DNA of 23,146 nt from CAYSBE01 sp046309355 (GTDB taxonomy: Bacteria > Bacteroidota > Bacteroidia > UKL13-3): positions 1-23,146 of the forward strand of contig JBKCPL010000030.1 of the NCBI GenBank assembly GCA_046309355.1. The letters run 5' to 3'. The position numbers were made by a program, and so were the translations under genes. The notes beneath the pieces were generated by a model that worked only from the letters and a program-made list of their open reading frames with translations, was not told where the DNA came from and made no database searches. Shown here one piece after another: positions 13,112-21,699 of the stretch; position 1 is the stretch's first letter; every line of letters begins with the position of its first letter.

Positions 13112-13915
13112 TCAGTATTCAAAGTGTTGTTGTTCACGCTCACTGTTAAGCATACGAATTTTATCAGCCATCAGCAACGCCTTCAATCCGTTTCGTTTTA
13201 CTTCCGGGTCGTCCATAATGCTAATATCGTGCACGTTCGATTCTTTTACAATGTAGCTGCTAAATCTGCGCTGCTCAAACCAGTTTTCGTAGGTAAATAC
13301 CGAACGGTCATTTGCCTTGTTGTACATTGCTGATTGGGTAAGTAATTGACGCAAATCTTTTTCTTTCTGCCTTCTGTCGTAGTAGCGCAGCCAGCATAAA
13401 GGCTGCAATCCCAGATCAACATGATCGATACGAAAGGTAAACAACGGAGCAATAGCTATAATCTGAACCCGTTCAGTGCCGTGCCGCTGATCAAAATACC
13501 ACTCTTCCATAATGAGCAATTGTTTAATATCCGATTCGGGATTGAACGGTGTAATAACGGTATCGGTTCGGTAAATGTCAGGGTCATTTGGGTCGTTAGG
13601 AATTCGTACCACGTCTTTTCGTGAACCTAACTTCACAAACTGTTCGTAAGGCATGGCCGAACGTAGCGAGTCGTTTTTATAAGGAACAAGCACACCATTC
13701 AGCACGGCATTATAAAGTACCTTTACCAGCGGATTTTTTGGCCACATGGCTACTACATTTTGTTTTTCACGCAAATCAATCATACGCCACTGCCTTTTTG
13801 AAATAAGTACATTGGCTTCGCGCATTTCAGGCGGTTGCACCACCTGATTTTGTTGCTGTGCATAGGCAGGCACACACAACCATATATACATGCATAATGC
13901 TGCAGCTGTTCTCAT
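13112..13915 (-). CDS. gldN: GldN/PorN-family gliding motility / type IX secretion protein
   Basis: A 267-residue exported protein with a signal peptide (residues 1-19, ending VPAYA). It shows the GldN pattern: an N-terminal ISKRQWRMIDLREKQN segment (in F. johnsoniae GldN, W-x-x-IDLxE), a central EEWYFDQRHG, then WLRYYDRR and the C-terminal NWFEQRRFSSYIVKESNVHD. In the type IX secretion system PorK/GldK and PorN/GldN form the periplasmic ring under the outer membrane. Normally gldN ends a gldKLMN operon. Here gldK, gldL and gldM are absent and the only partner is a small exported barrel-like protein whose TGA overlaps this ATG (ATGA). It may be a second gldN copy or a relocated one. Confidence 0.78.
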   Translation of the reverse strand: MRTAAALCMYIWLCVPAYAQQQNQVVQPPEMREANVLISKRQWRMIDLREKQNVVAMWPKNPLVKVLYNAVLNGVLVPYKNDSLRSAMPYEQFVKLGSRKDVVRIPNDPNDPDIYRTDTVITPFNPESDIKQLLIMEEWYFDQRHGTERVQIIAIAPLFTFRIDHVDLGLQPLCWLRYYDRRQKEKDLRQLLTQSAMYNKANDRSVFTYENWFEQRRFSSYIVKESNVHDISIMDDPEVKRNGLKALLMADKIRMLNSEREQQHFEY

Positions 13916-14421
13916 TTGGTCGTAAAGTTACGTCCCAGACTTACTCCGTACCAGTGTGTGTATTCACCGTTGCGTAAAAATGGCGAATACGAAATTCTGA
14001 AATAAACCTTGTTGGTTTCAACCACACGTAATCCCAACACAGCAGTGTAAATCAATTCGCGTTGTGAAATTCCCTGACTCAGCAATGAAAATCCCATTCC
14101 GGCTTCCAGTCGTTCCTTTCCTGCACCGTATACAAAGGAGGAGGTAAACGGAAAAATAAATGTGTTATCGCCCAGCGTAATTTTATTTAATAAAATCTGT
14201 GCCGTTGGGTTATACGCTGCACCTATTCGACCCACCATGCCGTATTTCTCGTACTTATACAGCAGCTTTTCATAATTCAGCGAATAAAACAAACCCGATC
14301 CGCCAAATTCAATAAACCAGTTATTGGTTCCCTGCGGTTCGCGGTATTTATCTTGCTGCGCATGGGCTACTGATATCAGTAACCATACACAAACCGATAT
14401 GCTATATGTATATTTGGACAT
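13912..14421 (-). CDS. Exported outer-membrane barrel-like protein coupled to gldN
   Basis: A 169-residue protein with a signal peptide (ending SVAHA-QQ near residue 22). The rest alternates short amphipathic strands (NWFIEFGGSGLFYSLNYEKLL, RIGAAYNP, FTSSFVYGAG, GLRVVETNKVYFRISYSPF) and ends WYGVSLGRNF, the terminal aromatic pattern of outer-membrane beta-barrels. It looks like a small barrel of about eight strands. I do not recognise a named family; it is much shorter than PorP. The stop codon overlaps the gldN start, so the two are translationally coupled and probably work in the same envelope process. The 5' end overlaps the divergent membrane-protein gene. Confidence 0.65.
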   Translation of the reverse strand: MSKYTYSISVCVWLLISVAHAQQDKYREPQGTNNWFIEFGGSGLFYSLNYEKLLYKYEKYGMVGRIGAAYNPTAQILLNKITLGDNTFIFPFTSSFVYGAGKERLEAGMGFSLLSQGISQRELIYTAVLGLRVVETNKVYFRISYSPFLRNGEYTHWYGVSLGRNFTTK

Positions 14422-15269
14422 TAGTGAAAAAGCTTGCGCAATATTATCAAATATTTTGTGACCTCAGTCTGGATGTGGTTGTGGGTGTTTTATGCAATAT
14501 GGTTGCAGTTAATCATGTTTTTCATCTCTACATGCCGTTCAGCTGGTACGCAGGATTAGCCGCTGCAACGTGGACAGTTTACCTATCCGACCATTATCTC
14601 GATACATTTCGAAAACCTTCTGCATACTACAGCAGCAGGCATTTCACAGTAGCTCAAAATAAGAATGCCGTGCAGGTGCTCATTGGCATTCTAGTTTTCT
14701 TTTGTGGTATGCTTTTTTGGCGCTATGCTGAAACTCCTTTGTTTTGGTCGGGCATGCTGTGTGTGCCATTTGTGCTAGTGTATTTTTTACTCACCTTTTA
14801 CGCAAATACACGATTCCAATGGCTGTTTAACAAAGAATTGCTCGTTGCATTTGTGTACACCATATCGGTGTATGCGGTTGTTATTTTAAGAACTGACGGC
14901 TCATACAATTACCTGTTTCCTGCCTTACTTTTATTTGTTGTATGCTACGTTAATCTGCTCATGCTTTCGGTGATTGAAATGAAGAAGGATTTGGCAACAC
15001 AAAAATTTTCTTGGGCGCTGGTACTAGGCCGGAAACGCGCCCACCTGTTAGTATATGCGGTAGCAGTTACCGGAATATGTATATATATTACATTTCTGCT
15101 AACGCAGGATCGGTCGGAGATTACACCTCTCATGCACATCTACCACCTCATGATTATTTTGCATGTGATGCTTTACCGCATACATGCAAAATTAGAAACA
15201 GACGAACTGTACCGAAAATTAAGTGAATTGATATTTTGGCTGCCAGCTGTAGTTTTATTCACCTCTTAG
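14406..15269 (+). CDS. Polytopic membrane protein, possibly UbiA-superfamily-like
   Basis: A 287-residue integral membrane protein with about eight hydrophobic segments. A conserved-looking acidic stretch after the second segment, WTVYLSDHYLDTFRK (D62, D66), is reminiscent of the first Asp-rich motif of UbiA-type prenyltransferases, and D208-like acidic residues after VIEMKKDLA could be the second. The identification is weak and the full NDxxD motif is not present. Two starts are possible: the ATG at 14406, overlapping the opposing gene by 16 bp, or the GTG at 14424. The exact -7 sequence TATATTTG at 14409-14416 lies between them and favours the GTG (281 residues). The 3' end overlaps ftsK by 15 bp on the other strand. 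Confidence 0.6.
   Translation: MYIWTLVKKLAQYYQIFCDLSLDVVVGVLCNMVAVNHVFHLYMPFSWYAGLAAATWTVYLSDHYLDTFRKPSAYYSSRHFTVAQNKNAVQVLIGILVFFCGMLFWRYAETPLFWSGMLCVPFVLVYFLLTFYANTRFQWLFNKELLVAFVYTISVYAVVILRTDGSYNYLFPALLLFVVCYVNLLMLSVIEMKKDLATQKFSWALVLGRKRAHLLVYAVAVTGICIYITFLLTQDRSEITPLMHIYHLMIILHVMLYRIHAKLETDELYRKLSELIFWLPAVVLFTS
14409..14416 (+). promoter_or_regulatory. -7 element inside the divergent start overlap
   Basis: TATATTTG is an exact TAnnTTTG match located 7 nt before the GTG at 14424 and downstream of the ATG at 14406. It supports the shorter form of the membrane protein and a near-leaderless mRNA. Confidence 0.35.
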
Positions 15270-17753
15270 CTCAGCCAGTTTACCTTCTAGTTGTATACTG
15301 TCGGCAATCAGCACTTCTCGTGCCTTGCTGCCTTTAAACGGTCCTACTATTCCTGCTTTTTCCAACTGATCAATCAATCTTCCTGCACGGTTATAACCTA
15401 AGTTGAGCCTGCGTTGCAATAATGACGTGGATCCTTGTTGATGCTGAACGATGATATGTGCTGCTTCTTCAAACAGCGAGTCACGTTCACGTGGATCAAA
15501 ATCTTCACTTCCACCTTCTTCATTTTCTGATTTAACTTCGGGTAACAGGTAGGGTTCTTTTCCTTTTTGTTCGCCAATGAAATTTCCAATAGCATCTACT
15601 TCAGGCGTATCAACAAAGGCACATTGCAAGCGTACCAAATCATTTCCATTGCTGTAAAGCATATCGCCCTTGCCTATCAGTTGGTCGGCACCGTTGGCAT
15701 CCAGTATGGTTCTCGAATCGGTTTTTTGTGAAACACGAAAGGCAACCCGTGCAGGGAAATTGGCTTTAATGGTTCCTGTGATAATATTTACAGAAGGACG
15801 CTGCGTAGCCAATATGAGGTGTATACCAATTGCACGAGCCAATTGTGCCAGTCGGGCAATAGGCATTTCTACTTCTTTACCTGCGGTCATCATCAGGTCG
15901 GCCAGCTCATCTATTACTACGACTATATAAGGCAGGTAACGATGTCCTTTATCGGGATTTAATTTACGCTGAATGAATTTGGCGTTGTATTCCTTTATGG
16001 TTCTAACACCGGCTTCTTTTAATAAATCATATCGGGTATCCATTTCCACACACAGCGAGTTCAGTGTGTTAACCACCAGTTTAGTATCTGTGATTATGGC
16101 ATCGGCATCGCCCGGTATTTTTGCCAGAAAATGCCGCTCGATGGTTTTGTAAATACTGAGTTCCACTTTTTTAGGGTCAACCAACACAAACTTAATGTGC
16201 GAAGGATGTTTTTTATACAGCAACGAAACGAGTATCGCATTTAATCCTACCGATTTACCTTGTCCGGTTGCACCGGCCATCAGTAAGTGTGGCATTTTAG
16301 CCAAATCAGCTACGAATACTTCGTTTTGAATATTCTTGCCAAACGCAATGGGCAAATCCATTTCAGCATGTTGAAATTTACTGCTCGATAGTGCTGACCG
16401 CATGGATACCATAGCAGGTTTTTCATTGGGCACTTCAATACCTATGGTTCCGCGGCCGGGTATGGGCGCAATAATTCGAATACCCAGTGCTGCAAGGCTC
16501 AATGCAATATCGTCTTCCAGGTTCTTAATTTTTGCAATGCGCACACCATCCTGTGGTACTATTTCATACAGCGTAACGGTGGGCCCGATGGTAGCTGAAA
16601 TTTTCTTAATGCCGATATTGTAGTTTTTCAGCGTGTCTTCAATCATTTTGGTTTTGGCATTCAGCTCGGCCGATTCAACTGTTCCTTTGCTGTCGCCATA
16701 ATCTTTAAGCAAATCGAGTGATGGGAATTGATAACTGGAATAATCAAGCGTGGGGTCATACTCCGATTCAATACTTCCGTACACGGGCACATCCGGGTTT
16801 TCGGCAGCAGTTTCTTCTTCGGGCGTGTGTTGCACCTCCAGCACAAGCCCGCTCTCGGTAGTCAGCACAGGAAGTTGTTCTTCAGGCTCTCCACCCTCTT
16901 CCGGTAAATCCACTTCAGGTGCAATGCCCGGAACTTCCGCAGGTTCTTCGATAACAGGTTCAGGCGTTTCGGGTGCAATAGGTTCAATACTATTTTGCTT
17001 CAGTACAAAATCATCCGGATTCAATGCAGGCAAATTTTCTTCGTGTGGTTCCTCATCGCGGGTTCGTGTCGATTCTGCTACAGGTTCAGGTTCTTCGGCT
17101 ACTGCAGGACGCGGCTCATAAAATTTGATATTGAATACGGCTACGGCAAATACAAGTGCATAACACACTAGCAACGCTGCCGTACCTACGGCACCCATTA
17201 TTCCCTTCAGGTACAAATACCCGAAGTGTCCGTAGTAACCGCTAAGCAACTGCCATATATCGGTAAATAAAAATCCGAGTGCCACGGGCAACCACATCAA
17301 TACAAAAAAACCGTAGCGGGCAATTTTTGAGGTAGGCAACGGCTGAAAGCCGGTTAGCAACTGAATGCCCAATGATAAAAGAAGCAGCGGAAAATAAAGC
17401 GAGGCAATGCCGAACCCTTTATAAGCCAGCTGAAATGCCAGCCACGCACCAAGCTTGCCCAGCAGATTATGCGCTGCATTCGGGTCGTATTGTATAAAAC
17501 GATCCCACGTTAATCCGCTCACCAAACTCTGATCGCGGTGCCAGGTAAATAAAAAACTACTGATGGCAATACACGCATACACGGATGCCAGAAGCACTAC
17601 TAATCCGGTAATCTTATGCAACCGTTCATCTGCCAAAAAAGCGAGTTTGCTGCCCGATTTTTCCGGGGTCTTTTTCTCGGGTTTTTCCGGAATAAAATCA
17701 TCCGGCTGTTCATCGCCTGCAGGGAGTATAATGTTTGCTTTCTTCTTAGCCAT
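15255..17753 (-). CDS. ftsK: DNA translocase FtsK
   Basis: An 832-residue membrane-anchored hexameric ATPase that pumps DNA at the division septum to clear and resolve chromosome termini. Four N-terminal membrane segments lie at about 50-70, 105-135, 147-170 and 182-207. They are followed by a Pro/Glu-rich linker (about 213-345) that is low-complexity and shorter than in E. coli. The alpha/beta motor follows: Walker A GATGQGKS (494-501), Walker B VVVIDEL (D615, E616) and the conserved ATQRPSVNIITG (649-660). The C-terminal gamma winged helix (about 755-832, RRLNLGYNRAGRLIDQLE) recognises KOPS-type sequences. All parts are intact. The start (MAKKKANIIL) is preceded by a TATATTTG -7 box. The 3' end overlaps the convergent membrane-protein gene by 15 bp. 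Confidence 0.96.
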   Translation of the reverse strand: MAKKKANIILPAGDEQPDDFIPEKPEKKTPEKSGSKLAFLADERLHKITGLVVLLASVYACIAISSFLFTWHRDQSLVSGLTWDRFIQYDPNAAHNLLGKLGAWLAFQLAYKGFGIASLYFPLLLLSLGIQLLTGFQPLPTSKIARYGFFVLMWLPVALGFLFTDIWQLLSGYYGHFGYLYLKGIMGAVGTAALLVCYALVFAVAVFNIKFYEPRPAVAEEPEPVAESTRTRDEEPHEENLPALNPDDFVLKQNSIEPIAPETPEPVIEEPAEVPGIAPEVDLPEEGGEPEEQLPVLTTESGLVLEVQHTPEEETAAENPDVPVYGSIESEYDPTLDYSSYQFPSLDLLKDYGDSKGTVESAELNAKTKMIEDTLKNYNIGIKKISATIGPTVTLYEIVPQDGVRIAKIKNLEDDIALSLAALGIRIIAPIPGRGTIGIEVPNEKPAMVSMRSALSSSKFQHAEMDLPIAFGKNIQNEVFVADLAKMPHLLMAGATGQGKSVGLNAILVSLLYKKHPSHIKFVLVDPKKVELSIYKTIERHFLAKIPGDADAIITDTKLVVNTLNSLCVEMDTRYDLLKEAGVRTIKEYNAKFIQRKLNPDKGHRYLPYIVVVIDELADLMMTAGKEVEMPIARLAQLARAIGIHLILATQRPSVNIITGTIKANFPARVAFRVSQKTDSRTILDANGADQLIGKGDMLYSNGNDLVRLQCAFVDTPEVDAIGNFIGEQKGKEPYLLPEVKSENEEGGSEDFDPRERDSLFEEAAHIIVQHQQGSTSLLQRRLNLGYNRAGRLIDQLEKAGIVGPFKGSKAREVLIADSIQLEGKLAELRGE

Positions 17754-17806
17754 GGTAGTCTTTACGTGAAATACAATCGAATAGCGGCATGCGTGATGCC
17801 AACAAA

Positions 17807-17814
17807 CAAATATA
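17807..17814 (-). promoter_or_regulatory. -7 element of ftsK
   Basis: Minus-strand TATATTTG (exact TAnnTTTG) lies 53 nt upstream of the ftsK ATG. The predicted 5' end overlaps a small hairpin, GGCAT (17786-17790) with ATGCC (17796-17800). Confidence 0.42.
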
Positions 17815-17899
17815 GCCGCTGCATGTAAGGCCTTTTGGGATAGTTACCCACCTTTGCACAACTCCTGCTTGCGATTGCATTTTTTTAAACACAATTACG

Positions 17900-17929
17900 T
17901 TGGCAAATTGCTCAGGTTGGCTATTTTCG
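17900..17929 (+). promoter_or_regulatory. Promoter of the mutase / nucleotidase operon
   Basis: TTG at 17900-17902, a 19-nt spacer, and TATTTTCG at 17922-17929 (7 of 8 match to TAnnTTTG) lie 22 nt before the ATG at 17952. Confidence 0.5.
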
Positions 17930-17951
17930 CCCATCCTAATTCACAGCATAT

Positions 17952-18494
17952 ATGCAAAACCTGGATGGCTTTACCCTTTTTCTGGAATTTGTTAAATACC
18001 TGATTCCTTCTCTGGTTGTTTTTTTGGTAGTTCATTTTTTACTCAAATCTTTTTTTGATAGTGAACTTCAGAAAAGACGAATCGAAATTCGTATTGAACA
18101 AAACAAGGTGCTTACTCCCTTAAAGTTGCAGGCATATGAAAGACTGGTCATACTCATGGAACGCATGACTCCCAATAATTTAATTTTCCGGGTTACTAAA
18201 CCCGGCATTTCTGCATCGCAACTTAAGTATGAACTCATACAGGATATTACCAACGAGTTTAACCACAACCTGTCGCAGCAGGTATATGTTTCGCCACAGG
18301 CCTGGCAAATTGTGCGCATTGCCAAGGAAGAGATGGTCAATATCATCAATACGGCTTACACCCAGCTGGGACCAAATTCAGTTGGTCTCGACCTGAGCAA
18401 AGCCATATTCGAGCACATGATACAGATGGAGCAAATTCCTACGTACAAAGCACTTGATTTTCTGCGTAAGGAGTTTCACCTCATTTTTGATTAA
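17952..18494 (+). CDS. Membrane-anchored hypothetical protein (DUF7935-like)
   Basis: A 180-residue protein with one N-terminal membrane segment (about 12-32, FVKYLIPSLVVFLVVHFLLK) followed by a cytoplasmic helical domain: EIRIEQNKVLTPLKLQAYERLVILMERM, then NLSQQVYVSPQAWQIVRIAKEEMVNIIN. From memory this matches a Bacteroidota-only family of about 170-180 residues annotated DUF7935, with the hallmark phrases LQAYERL..MER and NLSQQ.YVS..AW; its function is not known. It is the first gene of an operon, with 17 bp to the methylmalonyl-CoA mutase gene, but the pairing alone does not reveal a role. The start is set by the promoter at 17900-17929. Confidence 0.7.
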   Translation: MQNLDGFTLFLEFVKYLIPSLVVFLVVHFLLKSFFDSELQKRRIEIRIEQNKVLTPLKLQAYERLVILMERMTPNNLIFRVTKPGISASQLKYELIQDITNEFNHNLSQQVYVSPQAWQIVRIAKEEMVNIINTAYTQLGPNSVGLDLSKAIFEHMIQMEQIPTYKALDFLRKEFHLIFD

Positions 18495-18511
18495 GTAAAC
18501 ATTACAGCAGC

Positions 18512-20056
18512 ATGCGAAAAACAGATTCCGATATCAGTATTCACGAACTGTACGGCACTCCCGTTACTATGAATGAAAAGCCGGGCGAGTTTCCTTTTAC
18601 TCGAGGCATACAACCGGATATGTACCGTGGCAGGCTATGGACCATGCGTCAGTATGCCGGGTTCAGCACGGCCGAAGAAAGCAACAAGCGCTACAAATAC
18701 TTATTGGCCAATGGTACTATGGGCTTATCGGTGGCTTTCGATTTACCCACGCAAATAGGGTACGACAGCGATCATGCCATGAGTGAAGGAGAGGTTGGCA
18801 AAGTAGGCGTAGCAATTGATTCGCTTCACGATATGGAAATTTTGTTTGATGGCATCAGTTTGCAGGATGTTACTACGTCTATGACTATCAATGCTACTGC
18901 ATCTACATTACTGGCCATGTATATTGCATTGGCCAGGAAGCAAGGTGCCGATATCAAAAAAATATCGGGTACTATACAAAACGATATTTTAAAAGAATAC
19001 GCAGCCAGAGGTACATATATTTATCCGCCTAAGCCCAGCATGCGCATTATCACGGATATTTTTGAATACTGCAGTACCGATGTGCCTAAGTGGAATACCA
19101 TTTCTATTTCAGGGTACCACATACGTGAAGCAGGTTCTACAGCAGTTCAGGAAATTGCCTTCACACTTTCCAATGCCAAAGCGTATGCCAAAGCTGCTAT
19201 TGAAAAAGGACTTGATATCAATGTATTTGGACAACGGTTGTCTTTTTTCTTCAATGCGCACAATAATTTTTTTGAAGAGGTGGCTAAATTCAGAGCAGCC
19301 AGACGCATGTGGGCTAAAATGTCAAAAGAGCTTGGTGCGACACATCCCAAAGCACAAATGCTGCGTTTTCATACCCAAACAGGAGGTTCGACCTTGCAGG
19401 CGCAGCAGGCCGAAAACAATATAGCCCGCGTTACACTTCAGGCACTTGCAGCTGTGCTGGGAGGCACCCAATCGTTGCACACCAATGGTTTTGATGAAGC
19501 ACTTTCGCTGCCTACAGAACATGCAGCCAAGCTGGCCCTGCGTACCCAGCAGATTATTGCCAGCGAAAGCGGAGTAACAGATACTGTTGATCCACTGGGA
19601 GGCTCATATTTTGTAGAACAGCTGACCAACGAAGTGGAGGAAGCTGCATGGAAATACATAGAGAAAATGGATAGCATGGGCGGTGCGGTAAATGCAATTG
19701 AACAGGGTTTCATGCAACGCGAAATTGCCGATGCAGCTTACCGCTACCAGCAGGCTGTTGAATCCGGAGAAAAGACCATTGTTGGGGTAAATAAGTTTAC
19801 TTCTCACGAAGAAGTTACTCCGCCTGTGTTTAAGGTGGATGACAGCATTCGCCTGGTACAAACCGAAAAAATTAAGCAGGTAAAAGCTCAGCGCGACAAT
19901 GAAAAAGTAACAGCCCTGCTAAGCCGTCTTGAACAACAAGCCAAAGACGGTACCAACCTGATGCCGGGAATTATTGAGGCAGTAGAGCAGTATGCCACAC
20001 TGGGTGAAATAGCGGATGTGTTCAGAGGTGTTTTCGGAGAGTACCGCAGTGCGTAA
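18512..20056 (+). CDS. Methylmalonyl-CoA mutase family protein, catalytic (large) subunit without B12-binding domain
   Basis: A 514-residue TIM-barrel catalytic subunit of an adenosylcobalamin-dependent acyl-CoA mutase. The core is complete: RQYAGFSTAEESN (Y48), FDLPTQIGYDSDH, SGTIQNDILKEY (Q156), PPKPSMRII (R178), SGYHIREAGST (Y202, H203), and DPLGGSYFVE. The Tyr and Arg at the two specificity positions are those of methylmalonyl-CoA mutases, while isobutyryl-CoA mutases usually have Phe and Gln. The C-terminal cobalamin domain (DxHxxG) is absent, so a separate B12-binding small subunit must be encoded elsewhere. The alternative is another member of the family (for example ethylmalonyl- or hydroxyisobutyryl-CoA mutase), which I judge less likely. 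It is the second gene of a four-gene operon and overlaps the next gene by 8 bp. Confidence 0.85.
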   Translation: MRKTDSDISIHELYGTPVTMNEKPGEFPFTRGIQPDMYRGRLWTMRQYAGFSTAEESNKRYKYLLANGTMGLSVAFDLPTQIGYDSDHAMSEGEVGKVGVAIDSLHDMEILFDGISLQDVTTSMTINATASTLLAMYIALARKQGADIKKISGTIQNDILKEYAARGTYIYPPKPSMRIITDIFEYCSTDVPKWNTISISGYHIREAGSTAVQEIAFTLSNAKAYAKAAIEKGLDINVFGQRLSFFFNAHNNFFEEVAKFRAARRMWAKMSKELGATHPKAQMLRFHTQTGGSTLQAQQAENNIARVTLQALAAVLGGTQSLHTNGFDEALSLPTEHAAKLALRTQQIIASESGVTDTVDPLGGSYFVEQLTNEVEEAAWKYIEKMDSMGGAVNAIEQGFMQREIADAAYRYQQAVESGEKTIVGVNKFTSHEEVTPPVFKVDDSIRLVQTEKIKQVKAQRDNEKVTALLSRLEQQAKDGTNLMPGIIEAVEQYATLGEIADVFRGVFGEYRSA

Positions 20057-20783
20057 TCTGCTGTTCATACTTTTTGCAAGTACGGTGCTGGCTGCATGCA
20101 GTCCGCAACTTACACTGCATCACACCGGCTTTTCCAATTACCGCATAAAACAGGATTCGTTACGCCTGTACGACTCTTCTTTGTATTACACCATACAGCC
20201 ATATAAAAGTCAGCTGCAACTTAAAATGAGTGAGGTGGTAGGTAAAACAGAAACAGTGCTTATTAAAGAAAGGCCCGAAGGCACACTGTGCAACCTGATG
20301 GCCGATGCTTCATTGGAAACATTGGCTTATAATGGGTTTGAAGCTGAAGTTACCGTACTCAATTACGGTGGTGTACGTATTCCATCCATAGAAACCGGAA
20401 ACATCACGCTTGGAAAAGTGTATGAACTGATGCCGTTTGACAATATGCTGGTTGTGCTGCATGTAGAAGGCCGAGTTCTGCAACAGCTGCTCGACTTGTC
20501 GGCAGCGAATGGAGGCTGGCCTGTGGCGGGAGTGCGCATGAACATCGATAAAGGCAAGGCCACCGGTGTAACAATTAACGATAAACCTCTGGATGAAAAT
20601 AAAGTGTATAAGCTGGCAACAACCGATTATATGGCCGGAGGAGGCGATAAAGCCACTATGCTTTCGGCTGCGGTTAAACGCATAGAGACCGGAATTCTGT
20701 TGCGTGATGCAATCATTCACTACATCAAAAAATATTCACCGTTAATGCTGAAAAAAGATGGACGCGTCACACATCAGCCGTAA
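20049..20783 (+). CDS. Lipoprotein with 5'-nucleotidase C-terminal domain
   Basis: A 244-residue lipoprotein carrying only the substrate-recognition (C-terminal) domain of UshA-type 5'-nucleotidases. The start is the GTG at 20049, which overlaps the mutase stop by 8 bp. It gives a lipoprotein signal MRNLLFILFASTVLAAC, with the lipobox LAAC and mature Cys17. The domain features are the N-G-G-x-R motif (LNYGGVRIPSIETG), MPFDNMLVVLHVEGRVL, and TTDYMAGGGDKATML. The catalytic metallophosphatase part is in the next gene, overlapping by 26 bp, so the two proteins probably form one split enzyme in the periplasm. The order is reversed relative to the single-chain enzyme. Confidence 0.82.
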   Translation: MRNLLFILFASTVLAACSPQLTLHHTGFSNYRIKQDSLRLYDSSLYYTIQPYKSQLQLKMSEVVGKTETVLIKERPEGTLCNLMADASLETLAYNGFEAEVTVLNYGGVRIPSIETGNITLGKVYELMPFDNMLVVLHVEGRVLQQLLDLSAANGGWPVAGVRMNIDKGKATGVTINDKPLDENKVYKLATTDYMAGGGDKATMLSAAVKRIETGILLRDAIIHYIKKYSPLMLKKDGRVTHQP

Positions 20784-21699
20784 AACATTTATGCGCCATA
20801 CCGCATGGCTGGCAGCAGGCTCACTAATTACCGGTTTGCCATACGATGTATTGGCCGGCAGCGATTGCCGCCTTACATTGCTGCATACCAACGACTGGCA
20901 TAGCCGCATCGAGCCTTTTGGACCTGATAGCGGTAACCTGAAAGGGCAGGGTGGGGCAGCAGTGCGCTCGGCACTGATAAAAAAAATACGCAACGAAGAA
21001 GAACATGTGCTTCTGGTAGATGCAGGCGACATCTTTCAAGGGACACCTTATTTTAATATGTACGGAGGCGAATTGGAATTTAAACTAATGAGCGCCATGC
21101 AGTATGATGCAGCCACACTGGGCAACCATGATTTTGATGCAGGTGTTGACGGATTGATGAAACAAATGCCACATGCATCATTCCCATTCATAAACTGCAA
21201 TTATGATTTCAGCGATTCGCCACTGAACGGTAAAGTACAACCACACCTGATTGTGCAAAAAGGCCCGCTAAAGATTGGTATACTCGGTGTGGGTATAGAA
21301 CTGGAAGGGCTGGTAGGGAAATCGAATTACGGTAATATCAGATATACCGATCCGGTAGCTGCCGCAAACAAAACAGCCGAATGGCTTAAAGAAGACCAGA
21401 AGTGTCACCTGGTGGTTTGCCTATCGCATTTGGGATATAAATATGAGACACGCAAAATATCGGATTTGATACTGGCCGCCTCCACCCAACATATGGATGT
21501 GATCATAGGCGGACATACGCACACCTTTTTAGAAAAGCCCGATATGGTTAAGAACAAATCAGGCAAAGCGGTAGTGGTCAATCAGGTAGGATGGGCAGGC
21601 CTGCAACTCGGGCGTATTGATTTTCATTTTCAGTCCCGCAAAAGCCCTAATTTCGATGTTTCGGCAACACACTACCACCTGTCTGAAAGTAAGAGTTGA
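20758..21699 (+). CDS. Metallophosphatase, catalytic domain of a split 5'-nucleotidase
   Basis: A 313-residue exported calcineurin-like phosphoesterase of the UshA/5'-nucleotidase type. All metal motifs are present: TNDWHSR (D46, H48), VDAGD (D88, D91), GNHD (122-125), SHLG (223-226) and GGHTHT (251-256). The N-terminus has SRKTFMRHTAWLAAG, a twin-arginine-like motif with an RK pair, followed by a hydrophobic stretch, so Tat export is plausible. It lacks the usual C-terminal nucleotidase domain, which is supplied by the upstream lipoprotein. The ATG lies 26 bp inside the previous gene, indicating translational coupling. The likely reaction is hydrolysis of nucleotide 5'-monophosphates or nucleotide sugars; the exact substrate is not visible. 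Confidence 0.85.
   Translation: MDASHISRKTFMRHTAWLAAGSLITGLPYDVLAGSDCRLTLLHTNDWHSRIEPFGPDSGNLKGQGGAAVRSALIKKIRNEEEHVLLVDAGDIFQGTPYFNMYGGELEFKLMSAMQYDAATLGNHDFDAGVDGLMKQMPHASFPFINCNYDFSDSPLNGKVQPHLIVQKGPLKIGILGVGIELEGLVGKSNYGNIRYTDPVAAANKTAEWLKEDQKCHLVVCLSHLGYKYETRKISDLILAASTQHMDVIIGGHTHTFLEKPDMVKNKSGKAVVVNQVGWAGLQLGRIDFHFQSRKSPNFDVSATHYHLSESKS

Noticed and set aside
16750..17121. Ser/Gly/Thr-rich 123-codon plus-strand frame inside ftsK
   Set aside because: It is the antisense shadow of the Pro/Glu-rich FtsK linker; it has no promoter and shows typical shadow composition.
17754..17951. Possible small gene between ftsK and the DUF7935-like gene
   Set aside because: Only a 62-codon minus-strand frame with no motif is present; the region is better explained by two divergent promoters.
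20310..20720. 136-codon minus-strand frame opposite the nucleotidase lipoprotein gene
   Set aside because: It is antisense to a well-supported domain; the composition is His/Cys/Gln-rich and it has no recognisable motif.
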